Shown here: positions 25,742-36,653 of the stretch, piece by piece
Layout of the letters: each line of letters opens with the position of its first letter
Numbering within the stretch: the stretch's first letter is position 1
Assembly: GCF_036884655.1 (NCBI RefSeq)
Contig: NC_088354.1
Location: 19,431,001 to 19,495,000 of the forward strand
Direction: 5' to 3'
Origin: Musa acuminata AAA Group
Taxonomy: Eukaryota; Streptophyta; Magnoliopsida; Zingiberales; Musaceae
DNA: 64,000 nucleotides
Program-made: the position numbers and the translations under genes
The notes under the pieces: generated by a model
Told to the model about the DNA's origin: nothing
The model's input: the letters and a program-made list of their open reading frames with translations, nothing else
Databases searched by the model: none

Positions 25742-27878
25742 TGTAATCACATCAAATATTTAAGTTAGGAATTAATTTTCTTTCCTTACTTGTTATTATA
25801 ATTTAAGGAAATCCTAATCTACTTCCTTGTTTGTTGATATGAATTAAGGAAATAACTAGTAAGTATTCCAAATATGATGATATCATATTTGTTAGTATAT
25901 TAAATGGAAATAATTTATATTAAATAAATATGAAAATTAAAATTTATTTCCCTTAATAGAGGCTCACCTCCTTCTATTTAAAGGGGAGGGATCTCTCTCC
26001 TTCGTTCCTCACCTAGTCGAGCCTGGCAGCGGGAGGAACGAGGAGTTACACCCTGTTGACAAGAGGTAGGTTTTCCTGCCTTTCTTAAATTTAAAAGTTT
26101 TAGTTTTTATTTTGATTCTTGAATGTTGAAAGCTTTTAGTTTGAAAAAAAAAAAAGGTTTATCAATTCTTTAAATGTTAAATTTTTTATTATCACATTAA
26201 AGCAATCACTTGTATAATGTTGACCCATGATTAAGTTTTTATTGTAGATTTAAAGATGTTAAAAATTTATATGTTTTATCTGATATTTCCTGATATTACT
26301 GTTTATCTTTAATCTTATTTGGATTAAAATATTATTAGATTAAAATATGTTATCTAAAATCTTTTGTGATATTCATTAATTTGAAATTTAAAATATGCTA
26401 TTATGAATGATTTAGAATTTGACTAGAATATGTTGAAATTTTATATGTATTGAAAGCATGATTTTTATGTGAATTTAGAAGGTTATTTCATTATATTAAA
26501 GTTTATGTCTTTTAATGTATTATGATTTCCATTTAAATTAGAATGTTATTTCCTTGTTTTAAAGCTTATCTTCTTGTCTATCATTCAATGCGTTATTATG
26601 TTTTTTGTTTATATTACTAATGAATATATGTTGTGGTATGAAATTATATATTATTTGGATTGAAATTGCTCACAGGCCAGGCCCAACCCATAGGTCAGGC
26701 CATAGCCTATTGGATAGGCCTAATCAGATTAGGCCCAGCCCGTAGGCCAGGCCCAACCCACAGATCAGGCCTTGGCCCGTAGACTAACCCAGCCTAACCA
26801 TCATGAGCGGTCACATGCGATGCACATGACCAGTCCATGGGCCAAGGCTGGGCCAGCTTTGTTTGATGCATGCCCAGTCATGTATAATGCACATGACTAG
26901 TAGATGAGCTGGCTTAATCTAGCTCAATATTATTGTTGGATTTGAGCCCAAGTATTGATTGAACTAAACTAGGCTTGATTAGTCTAGATCAATTCAGGGT
27001 GATTCCAAATTGATTGACTTATTCAAGTTAGTTTAACCTAAATTGAACCTAATCTAATCCAAATTATACTAGTCTAGGGTGGTTCCAGACCAGTTAAATA
27101 AGGATTAGAGATCGGTTCAGTTAGGTCCTAGTAAATTGAGTTCAATTGGATCAATTGAACTAGAGTTCAAGTCGATTGAGGGCTAAATTGTATTATTTGG
27201 TATTGATGATATTTGAAAGAAATATTTAAATGTGTTATTTCATCCCTGTATGGACATGACTAGTGTGAGATTATGTTATTTCCCTGCCAAGGGCAGGTAG
27301 GGCGATTCCCTTCGGGGATTAGCGGGCCGTCAGACGTGGCGGCTGGACGGTTCCTCCATCCGCTGTTGGGAGGAACGTGTCCCCACTTTAGCGGGTGTGG
27401 GACACCACTCCATCCACTGTTGGGAGTGTAATATGAGTTTGCCTCCATCCACTGTTGGGAGAACACAAACTCATCCTGTAGGATAAAGCCTCTCCATCCG
27501 CTGTTGGGGGAGTGCTCCTTCGGGTATTTGATATACGCCAATGGGACGATTGATTGAATTTTGGTCATGTATTTATCTTGATTTGACTTTTGGGGTTCCT
27601 ACTCAGCGTTGCTGAATTTTCTTTGTTTTTGATTTTCAGAGCAACCTCCCTCTAGTACTAAATCGGATTCCAGTGGAGAGCGGACCTTTTTCTACTGCTA
27701 GGTAAAGCCACTAGGATGACTCTTGAAGTTAACATCACTATGTTTACTTTTCTATTTATAATTTGATGAATAAATGAATTGTAATAAATGGTTATAGATG
27801 ATGAATAAAGTGATGTTTCTCTATTTGGCCTGTGTGGAAATAAATAAATAAAAAAATAAAAAAATTCAGGATGTGACA
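25742..27878 (+). repeat. 5' LTR of F
   Basis: It runs TGTAATCACATCAAATATTT to AGGATGTGACA, 2137 bp. A TATTTAAAGG box at 25,974-25,983 is a likely promoter. It contains GGCCAGGCCCAACCC repeats near 26,675-26,800 and four copies of CTCCATCCGCTGTTGGGAG (27,354; 27,409; 27,442; 27,491). The - strand open frame there comes from this repeat and is not a gene. Confidence 0.93.
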
Positions 27879-27886
27879 TCTTTTTA

Positions 27887-27898
27887 TGGTATCAGAGT
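27887..27898 (+). other. Primer-binding site of F
   Basis: TGGTATCAGAGT lies eight bases after the LTR and is complementary to the 3' end of initiator tRNA-Met. Confidence 0.85.
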
Positions 27899-27976
27899 AT
27901 GGTCTAGGGCCTGTAGGTGTATTAGGTCCCTTGATTGACTCTAACCGATGATTGTCTTTAACATATTATAGGAGTA

Positions 27977-28509
27977 ATGGAGCCAATTCCAGAGATTAGT
28001 GGTCCTGTCACTCGGGGTGCTCATGGTCGCAATGCTATTGGTCTACGCACTCGGAGAGGTGTTCAAACAAACAATAACTTGGAAGCTCCACGCATCGTAG
28101 AGCAAACCCAGTCCTCCCGTACACCTGTCACTAATTATGGGCCAGCTTCTCCGACTTCACAGAATGCCCCTCATGCCCCAGCACCCGTCAATACTCAAGA
28201 TGACGTACATGGAGTCCTCAATACTATTAGAGGATACTTTGAGCGTCAGGAGGAACGAGATGAAATTCCACGGGGTAGGAATAATACTTTAGATCACTTT
28301 AAGAGATTGGGACCACCAATTTTTGAGGGCAAGCCAGACCTAATCTTTCGTCAAGTGGAAAAGACATTCGAAGCTAACGAATGTAGGGAAACTCAAAAAG
28401 TGCCTTTCACTTCTTTCATTTTGGAAGGGAAGGCAGACACTTGGTGGACCTCTAAAAGGAGGATGTTAGAGGCTGGAGGTAATGTGGTAACTTGGGAGCA
28501 GTTTAAAGA
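27977..28509 (+). pseudogene. gypsy F gag, N-terminal part
   Basis: It starts MEPIPEISGPVTRGAHGRN and continues with LDHFKRLGPPIFEGK and FTSFILEGKADTWW, the retrotransposon gag (PF03732-type) core. S2 interrupts it at 28,510. The frame resumes at 38,891. Confidence 0.88.
28505..28509. other. Target-site duplication of S2, left copy (AAAGA)
   Basis: AAAGA is repeated exactly at 38,891-38,895. Confidence 0.93.
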
Positions 28510-30756
28510 TGTTGAATCTCGTATTTTGATGATGAAACTACTTGATATATGTTTATGATTTAATATGCGTTTTGAGTGACGCAGGATGCTTTGATCAGGA
28601 TGAGACAATTAAAGCAGGAACATCATGTTGTACCGGAGGAACATGTCAGAAGATTGGACGTCGGGCCGGTGGATCGGTCGACGTATCGACAGAAGGCTTC
28701 GGGCCGTGGACTCGGGCATCGGGCCAAGAAGAGCGGTTATTGTGCCAAGGATATCGGAGTTGCGGAGTCAACTGGCCGATTGGGCAAAAAGCCGCAGGAG
28801 AGGACGATGCGCCGAAGAATCAGACGAAGCGTCGAGGGACCAATGACATGCCGGACAACTTGGTTAATTGCTTAGGATTAATTGTCTCGATCGAAGTGTT
28901 TGTTTTAAGTGTGCAGGATTAACTACGATGAAAGTTAGACAAGCAGCAGGAGTTGCGCCGGAGTCAAGTTCATGATCACATTGGGAGTTCGAGAGTTCGA
29001 CGGAAGTTCGGACGGTCGTCGGAGGTTCTGCGAGAACAGATCCGAGAAGTCCAGAAGCTTGCCAAGCGAAGCTCGTCGGAACTTGCCAAGTGGATCATCG
29101 CAAAGTCCAAGAGTTTGCCGGAAGTCCGCAGGAGCATCACCGAGGGTTCATCGGATGATCGACGGAAGTTCGCCGGAAACTCACCGGAAGAAGCGATTGA
29201 CGCACCGAAGCAAAGCTGCAGAAATTGTCTTAGATCTAATCATAGTTAGCACGTTGATTAAGTTGGAAAATGGGAGGTGATCCCATTAACTTAATCTTGG
29301 GCCAATTGGGCCCGAATTCGGACTGGTTTGGGCCAAGTTTGGGGCCCAACCAGTGATCTGGAATAGTGCCAGGAGGTGCAACCGCCCAGGCCAGGAGGTG
29401 GCACCGCCTGGGCTAAGCCTCCCAGCGAGATTGGGCGGTGCAACCTCCCCAGCCGGGAGGTGGCACCGCCTGAGCTCAGTCTTCGAGCAAGACTGGGCGG
29501 TGCAACCTCCCTGACAGAGAGGTGGCACCGCCTGAGCTCAGTCTTCAAGCAAGACTGAGCGGTGCAACCTCCCTGACAGAGAGGTGGCACCGCCTGAGCT
29601 TGGTCTTCGAGCTCTGCCAGGCGGTGCAACCTCTCCAGTCAGGAGGTGCAACCGCCTGATCCCGAAATTCCGGGATTTGATCGTTTTGAGCTCCAAATTT
29701 GAATTGGGTTGGGGCCTATAAATACCCCACCCATTCAGCACTGAGATAGCAAGAACTTACCCGAAATCTTGATCTTTTCAGTGATTCTTAGAGCTCAAAA
29801 CTGCTAGTTTTCCTCCTTCTGTTCTTCAAGTTTGAGTTGTAAAGAGAGGAGAGAAAACATCTGTAAGGGTTGTCTCCTAAGCCCGTCAAAAGGAGTGAAT
29901 CTGTAAGAGGGTAGTTGGCCTTCGCCTATTGAAGGAAGGCCTCTAGTTGACGTCGGTAACCTCATCGGTGGAGGAAGCCAAAAGTGGAGTAGGTCAAGAC
30001 TGACCGAACCACTCTAAATCTCTGGTTTGCGTTTATTTTGAGCACTTTATCATTACTGCAAACCTCCTACATAGCTACTGCTCTCTGCGCTTTTACGAAC
30101 GAATTCTGTGCAGTTTACGTTTACGTCTTGATTCCATCTACAAACTGCAAACTGTTTCTCTGCGCTTTTACGAATGAGTTCTGTGCAGTTTACGTTTACG
30201 TCTTGATTTCACTTACAACTGCAAACTGTCTTCTGCGCTTTTTTTTAAGGACAAGGTTCTGTGCAGTTTACGTTTACGTCTTGATTTCATTTACAACGGC
30301 AAACTGTCTTCTACGCTTTTACGAACAAGGTTCTGTGCAGTTTACGTTTACATCTTGATTTCATTTAGAACTGCAAACTGTCATATGCGTTTAGACGCAA
30401 ACTGCGTTTAGACGCAAACTGCGTTTAGACGTAAACTGCGCTTAGACGCAAACTGCGTTTAGACGTAAACTGCGTTTAGACGTAAACTGCGCTTAGACGC
30501 AAACTGTGTTTAGACGCAAACTGCGCTTAGACGCAAACTGTGTTTAGACGCAAACTGTGTTTAGACGCAAACTGCGCTTAGACGCAATCTGCGCTTAGAC
30601 GCAAACTGCACTCAGATACAAACTGTGAATAAGCTTTTGCATCATAATAGTTTCTATCGAACGAACGCAGCTTTCGGTTTTAATCGCTGTAAAATTTCCG
30701 CTGCACTAATTCACCCCCCCCCCCCCCCCCCCCTCTTAGTGCTCTCGATCCTAACA
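28510..30756 (+). repeat. 5' LTR of S2
   Basis: It starts TGTTGAATCTCGTATTTTGA and ends GATCCTAACA, 2247 bp. It includes 61-bp repeats with GGCGGTGCAACC and GGTGGCACCGCC (about 29,370-29,660), a TATAAATA box (29,717-29,724), four 75-bp repeats (about 30,085-30,375), a 17-bp repeat array and a C homopolymer of about 20 bases near its end. It has 18 bases near 28,625 that the 3' LTR lacks. Confidence 0.92.
30386..30612. repeat. 17-bp tandem array (TGCGTTTAGACGCAAAC), 5' LTR of S2
   Basis: About 13 units with C/T and A/G variants. Each unit has GCGT...ACGC inverted ends. The same array recurs at about 32,158-32,418 and 38,508-38,756 with slightly more units. S3 LTRs have only one unit-like GGCGTTTAGACGTAAATC at the matching place. 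Confidence 0.9.
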
Positions 30757-30758
30757 AT

Positions 30759-30770
30759 TGGTATCAGAGC
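30759..30770 (+). other. First primer-binding site of S2
   Basis: TGGTATCAGAGC two bases after the 5' LTR, complementary to initiator tRNA-Met. Confidence 0.85.
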
Positions 30771-30835
30771 GGGGTATTTCTCATTTTGGATTTACACCCG
30801 AGAGAAATGACTCTTCAAGAGGGCTTTTCGGTCTT

Positions 30836-32556
30836 GCCAAGCGAAGCTCGTCGGAACTTGCCAAGTGGATCGTCGCAAAGTCCAAGAGTTTGCCGGAAGT
30901 CCGCAGGAGCATCACCGAGGGTTCATCGGATGATGCACAGAAGTTCGCCGGAAACTCGCCGGAAGAAGCGATTGACGCACCGAAGCAAAGCTGCAGAAAT
31001 TGTCTTAGATCTAATCATAGTTAGCACGTTGATTAAGTTGAAAATGGGAGGTGATCCCATTAACTTAATCTTGGGCCAATTGGGTCCGAATTCGGACTGG
31101 TTTGGGCCAAGTTTGGGGCCCAACCAGTGATCTGGAATAGTGCCAGGAGGTGCAACCACCCAGGCCAGGAGGTGGCACCGCCTGGGCTAAGCCTCCCAGC
31201 GAGACTGGGCGGTGCAACCTCCCCAGCCGGGAGGTGGCACCGCCTGAGCTCAGTCTTCGAGCAAGACTGGGCGGTGCAACCTCCTTGACAGAGAGGTGGC
31301 ACCACCTGAGCTCAATCTTCGAGCAAGACTGAGCGGTGCAACCTCCCTGACAGAGAGGTGGCACCGCCTGAGCTCGGTCTTCGAGCTCTGCCAAGCGGTG
31401 CAACCTCTCCAGTCAGGAGGTGCAACCGCCTGATCCCGGAATTCCGGGATTTGATCTTTTTGAGCTCCAAATTTGAATTGGGTTGGGGCCTATAAATACC
31501 CCACCCATTCAGCACTGAGATAGCAAGAACTTACCCGAAATCTTGATCTTTTCAGTGGTTCTTAGAGCTCAAAACTGCTAGTTTTCCTCCTTCTATTCTT
31601 CAAGTTTGAGTTGTAAAGAGAGGAGAGAAAACATCTGTAAGGGTTGTCTCCTAAGCCCGTCAAAAGGAGTGAATCTGTAAGAGGGTAGTTGGCCTTCGCC
31701 TATTGAAGGAAGGCCTCTAGTTGACGTCGGTAACCTCATCGGTGGAGGAAGCCAAAAGTGGAGTAGGTCAAGACTGACCGAACCACTCTAAATCTCTGGT
31801 TTGCGTTTATTTTGAGCACTTTATCATTACTGCAAACCTCCTACATAGCTACTGCTCTCTACGCTTTTACGAACGAATTCTGTGCAGTTTACGTTTACGT
31901 CTTGATTCCATCTACAAACTGCAAACTGTCTCTCTGCGCTTTTACGAATGAGTTCTGTGCAGTTTACGTTTACGTCTTGATTTCACTTACAACTGCAAAC
32001 TGTCTTCTGCGCTTTTTTTTAAGGACAAGGTTCTGTGCAGTTTACGTTTACGTCTTGATTTCATTTACAACGGCAAACTGTCTTCTGCGCTTTTACGAAC
32101 AAGGTTCTGTGCAGTTTACGTTTACATCTTGATTTCATTTAGAACTGCAAACTGTCATCTGCGTTTAGACGCAAACTGCGTTTAGACGCAAACTGCGTTT
32201 AGACGCAAACTGCGTTTAGACGTAAACTGCGCTTAGACGCAAACTGCGTTTAGACGCAAACTGCGTTTAGACATAAACTGCGTTTAGACGTAAACTGCGC
32301 TTAGACGCAAACTGTGTTTAGACGCAAACTGCGCTTAGACGCAAACTGTGTTTAGACGCAAACTGTGTTTAGACGCAAACTGCGCTTAGACGCAATCTGC
32401 GCTTAGACGCAAACTGCACTCAGATACAAACTCTGAATCAGCTTTTGCATCATAATAGTTTCTATCGAACGAACGCAGCTTTCGGTTTTAATCGCTGTAA
32501 AATTTCCGCTGCACTAATTCACCCCCCCCCCCCTCTTAGTGCTCTCGATCCTAACA
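30836..32556 (+). repeat. Internal partial LTR copy of S2
   Basis: This matches 29,061-30,756, the last three quarters of the LTR. It is joined directly to the ninth codon or so of an aborted gag start (ATG at 30,808). The junction shares only CTT with both parents, so it looks like a tandem duplication of about 1.78 kb with a 3-bp microhomology. The copy has its own TATAAATA (31,491-31,498) and 17-bp array. Confidence 0.88.
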
Positions 32557-32558
32557 AT

Positions 32559-32570
32559 TGGTATCAGAGC
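32559..32570 (+). other. Second primer-binding site of S2
   Basis: Identical TGGTATCAGAGC two bases after the internal LTR copy, at the same distance from gag as the first PBS. Confidence 0.85.
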
Positions 32571-32606
32571 GGGGTATTTCTCATTTCGGATTTACACCCG
32601 AGAGAA

Positions 32607-33617
32607 ATGGCTCTTCAAGAGGGCTTTTCGGTCTTTCGTCCACCGTTCTTTAACGGATTGGACTACACTTATTGGAAAACTCGAATGAGAGTTTTCTTGA
32701 TTTCTCTAAATCTGGATTTATGGAATATCGTTGAAAACAGTTTTCAACTTCCCTCTAAACCGACGAACGAATGGTCGGATTTGGAGAAGAAGTATTTCTC
32801 CTTAAACGCAAAGGCTATGAATGCCTTATTTTGCGCTTTGGACAAAAACGAATTCAATCGGGTTTCTTTGTGCGAAACGGCTTTCGATATTTGGCGCACT
32901 CTTGAAATCACGCACGAGGGAACTAGTAGAGTCAAAGACTCGAAAGTTAATATTTTACTGCATGATTTCGAGCTTTTTCATATGAAACCAAGCGAAACCG
33001 TTGTTGACATGTACACCCGTTTTACGGATGTCGTCAATGGTTTAAATTCACTTGGTAAAAGCTTTTCGGATTTTGAACTCGTTAACAAAGTTTTGCGCTC
33101 ACTTTCTAAAACTTGGGATTCAAAAGCAACTGCTATTCAAGAATCGAAAAACTTGAACCAATTTCCACTTGAAGAACTAATTGGTTCATTGATCACATAT
33201 GAAATGGTGCACAATGCACATGATGAACATGTTGAACACAATTACCTTCCAAAGAACAGGAAGGATTTGGAACTCTGGACAAATGAATGCCACTTGAGCG
33301 ATGACTCAAGTGATGAGGACAATGATGAACAAAACAACCTTCCAAAGAACAGGAAGGATTTGGGACATAGAACATTTGAAGACCACTCGAGCATAAGCTC
33401 AAGTGATGGTGAACTTAAACTACAAATGAAACGAAAATTAAAAAGCAAAAAGAATCAAACTACTTGCTTTAAACGCAAGAAGAAGAACAAAAATTGGGAT
33501 GAATCGAGCTCCTCCGAAGAAGAGAAAGTCAACAAAAGCAAAGCGGCAAACTACGCCTTAACAGCCTACAATGATGAGGTAATCGAAATCCCCCTAATTT
33601 ATTTTGAAATTACTTGA
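32607..33617 (+). CDS. Intact Gag of S2 without a zinc knuckle
   Basis: A 336-residue open frame starting MALQEGFSVFRPP. The start was chosen because the same ATG, 36 bases after the PBS, is kept in S3. The core has LDYTYWKTRMRVFLIS, LNAKAMNALFCALDKNEF, EGTSRVKDSK and DMYTRFTDVVNG, the UBN2/DUF4219 Gag of copia elements. An acidic Ser/Asp-rich stretch follows, with LPKNRKDL repeated twice. The knuckle of E is reduced to TTCFKRKKKNKN, one Cys then basic residues. It ends soon after ANYALTAYNDEV. No protease frame follows. It could still form particles; RNA binding by the lysine run is inference. Confidence 0.85.
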   Translation: MALQEGFSVFRPPFFNGLDYTYWKTRMRVFLISLNLDLWNIVENSFQLPSKPTNEWSDLEKKYFSLNAKAMNALFCALDKNEFNRVSLCETAFDIWRTLEITHEGTSRVKDSKVNILLHDFELFHMKPSETVVDMYTRFTDVVNGLNSLGKSFSDFELVNKVLRSLSKTWDSKATAIQESKNLNQFPLEELIGSLITYEMVHNAHDEHVEHNYLPKNRKDLELWTNECHLSDDSSDEDNDEQNNLPKNRKDLGHRTFEDHSSISSSDGELKLQMKRKLKSKKNQTTCFKRKKKNKNWDESSSSEEEKVNKSKAANYALTAYNDEVIEIPLIYFEIT

Positions 33618-36600
33618 TGCTTTCATGATGTATTTTTCTCTTTTAGTTTAGAATTAATTTTCTTAAAAATTACATGTTAAAAAAAATTTATTATGATCAT
33701 ACTAAGTAATTTCGAAAATGATAATATTGCATATTTTATGATAAACAAATAAAATAATCTTGATTGAAAATATGAAATCATGGTTAAGAAGTAATAATGT
33801 GCATTACGTTGATTTCCATTGTTATTTCTCGATTTTGATTAAAGATCATGTTTGATTTGAAGAAATGCATAATGATGAAATTAAATATTTCGATTAACAA
33901 TTTTATGCATGAGATTTTAAGCCGATGATAAGCATGTGTTATTCTCATGAGTATATTTGAAAAACTATGGCAAAAATGTGCTTGAATGCATGAACGTGTT
34001 AAGATTATTTTTCGAACATTCTTGATTCAATGTTCAAAACACTTAATTGCCATGATGATTTTACACTATAACATGTTGGAAATTATATGTTTTGGATACA
34101 TAAATTTTTATGATCATGAGCATGTTTTATCTTCATAATTGAACTTGAAAATCTATAGCAAAATCTTATCCGAATGCATGAAAGTACTAATTTCATTTTC
34201 GGATTCACTTAACAATTGGTATCCTAACAATCGGATTTTCTCATACACTTATGAAAAATATTTTTCTAAAATGGATTTGATGAAATGATTCATGCTTACA
34301 AATTCCATCTTGAAATATGAATGATAGTGTCTTTGCTTGCAAAGATTTGTTTCACATACATATCTCCTATGATTCATGTGCAGAAAAAGAATTTATAAAT
34401 CATAATACAATGAGATTTCTTATGTAAAACTAAAGTGCTTTTGTGATTTTTTTTTGCTAAAAAGAATAATTATTAAAATCATGATCTTGATAATTATAAC
34501 ATGAAGCTCTTTATAAATCAAGATCATTCATTGTGCTCCCTACATTTATCAAAAAGGAGTTCTTCAAATGAAATGCAACTTGTCTTTTGATTTCATGATA
34601 TTTTGTGAATTTCGAAATTAATTTTAATGACTTGATTATGAGTTTCAAGTTGACGATTTGATTTGAATAAGTTATGTCTAAATCATAATCATGATCTTGC
34701 AAAATTGAAATCACAAATAATATCTTTTGGTATTCATGAATTGATACTATAAGTGTCATATTTGAATTTTCATCATGTTAAGATATCAAGAACTTGCATC
34801 TTAATTCTACTTGATGATATCTTGCCATGTGATGAAATGCTACAATTGATAAACACTTGAAATGCAATCCTCTATCTTATTGATTTTTCAATAAATCTAT
34901 GCTTGTCATATATGAATTTATTGAATGTAATTTTGAGGATGATTTCAGATTTGACAAATGCTTGATTCGTATTTACGACATAAGATACACTTTAAATATG
35001 AATCATGCTTCAATCATGTTAAATGCTTCAATCATTTTCTATCTCTAGAGTTCTCGATTTTGATAAAATACAAGTGATAAATTTATTTATGATATCTTGT
35101 AAATTACTTGAATTATGAATGAGTTTTTTATGATGTGTTAAAAGAATCACTTAAAAATAAAATGCCTTTCCCATCTTATCGAGATTAATGCATGATATTG
35201 TGTGAATCTCGAAATTGATTTTGATGAAATAGTAATAACGTTATTCATGTTATGAATCTCAAAAATGATAATATGCTTCATGTGATAATATGAATACACG
35301 AAACACTTATGATATGATTTTTATACAATTCCGTGTATTCATAAAATATTTATCTCCTCATCCAATAACTTTTCTTGATATTCCTTATGAGATGAAATGA
35401 AATTATGCATGCAATACTTATGCTTTCTAATTATGATGTGATGTATTGCATATGATGTAAATCATGATTTAAAATGCTATGAGTGCTAAGTTACACATTT
35501 TGAGAAGAAATTGCTATATTGAAACATTAATGTAATTATGAATGATGATATGATATTATGCATGTAATACTTCAACTTATGATAATGATGCATGCAATGA
35601 TAAAATATTCATGATGAAAAATTGTCTTGACATTCATAACTTGATTATTCATCCTTTGTCATGATTTTGAAATCGTTGTAAAAGGAAAAAGAACTACAAA
35701 ACTGTATTCTTCCTTTCTTTTTGACAATGACAAAGGGGGAGATAGCTAGCTTGCACAAGTCAAGAAGATGCAAAAACTTGATTGCTAGCTTGCCTATCTT
35801 AAGTAGCAAAGATTGCTAACTTGCTTATTTCAAGAAGCAAAAGTTGTCTTCTTGAACATCACCATCTTGAATATCTCAAGAAGCAAGACTTGCAACCTGC
35901 ACATTACAATATGAAGCAATAATCATGAGCCTACACAAGAAAGTTATCTTGCATTTGCTTTCGAAGTTTTTGCTAACTTGTATATCGTAAAAAATTACTA
36001 GCTTGTAGTCTAAAGAGAAGCGAAAAGTTGCTATCTCAAAAGAAGCAAAGGTGCTATCTTGCCTATCTCAAGAAGCAAAACATGCTAACTTGCGCATCTA
36101 GCAAAGTGGACAAAATTTTCATATTTCAAGAAGCAAGAGTTGCCTTCTTGAACATCTCTAATTTGCTAGCTTGCATGATGTAGAACTTGCTATCTTGAAC
36201 ATCTCTAATTTTCATACCAAGTGCTATCTTGTATGCTATAAAACTTGCATATCTAAAACTTGATAGCTTGAATATTCGAAGCATGATTCAAAACTTGCTA
36301 TATTTTCTAGCAAAATTGCATGATGATAAAACTTGATAATATGTTTTTCATGCAATGAGTTGAACCAATATCACAAACACTTGATTGTGAAACTTCTCCT
36401 TTTTGTTGATGACAAAGGGGGAGAAGTATGTTGATGAAAGTATGTTGATGACATGACATGTGATGCATAAGTTTATGCATATGTTCATGTTGACGTGTTG
36501 CAAGTATTCATGATGAATATTGCAATGACTTGAATTCAGTTTGAATTCAAGGTTCTATCAATATGGCATATTGATAGGGGGAGCTTGTTTAAACTCCGGG

Positions 36601-36636
36601 AGTTAAGTTTAACTCCGTCATCAAGTGGTTGTCATC
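33618..36636 (+). other. Non-coding tail of S2
   Basis: Three kilobases of AT-rich DNA without a supported frame. The first part is rich in ATGATTT and CATGAT words. The second (about 35,720-36,330) repeats TTGCTAGCTTGCA and CAAGAAGCAAAA words. PPT-like GACAAAGGGGGAGA motifs lie at about 35,728-35,742 and 36,409-36,424. Confidence 0.75.
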
Positions 36637-36653
36637 ATCAAAAAGGGGGAGAT
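36637..36653 (+). other. Polypurine tract of S2
   Basis: CAAAAAGGGGGAGAT directly abuts the 3' LTR. Confidence 0.88.

Noticed and set aside
27260..27568. 102-codon - strand frame in the LTR of F with repeated NSGW
   Set aside because: It is the translation of the CTCCATCCGCTGTTGGGAG repeat and has no counterpart as a protein.
29286..29741. Open frames on the - strand in S2 and S3 LTRs (about 80-147 codons, repeated in every LTR)
   Set aside because: They are generated by the 61-bp repeat, recur only with the LTR, and have no domain or initiation context.
30038..30358. 106-codon + strand frame in S2 LTRs with repeated FCAVYVYVLI
   Set aside because: It translates the 75-bp tandem repeat. 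The frame exists only because 75 is a multiple of three.
30386..30612. Regular short repeats resembling a CRISPR array
   Set aside because: The 17-bp units are directly adjacent with no unique spacers and lie inside a plant LTR.
30759..30770. TGGTATCAGAGC strings as tRNA-Met gene pieces
   Set aside because: They are primer-binding sites next to LTRs. No cloverleaf is present around them.
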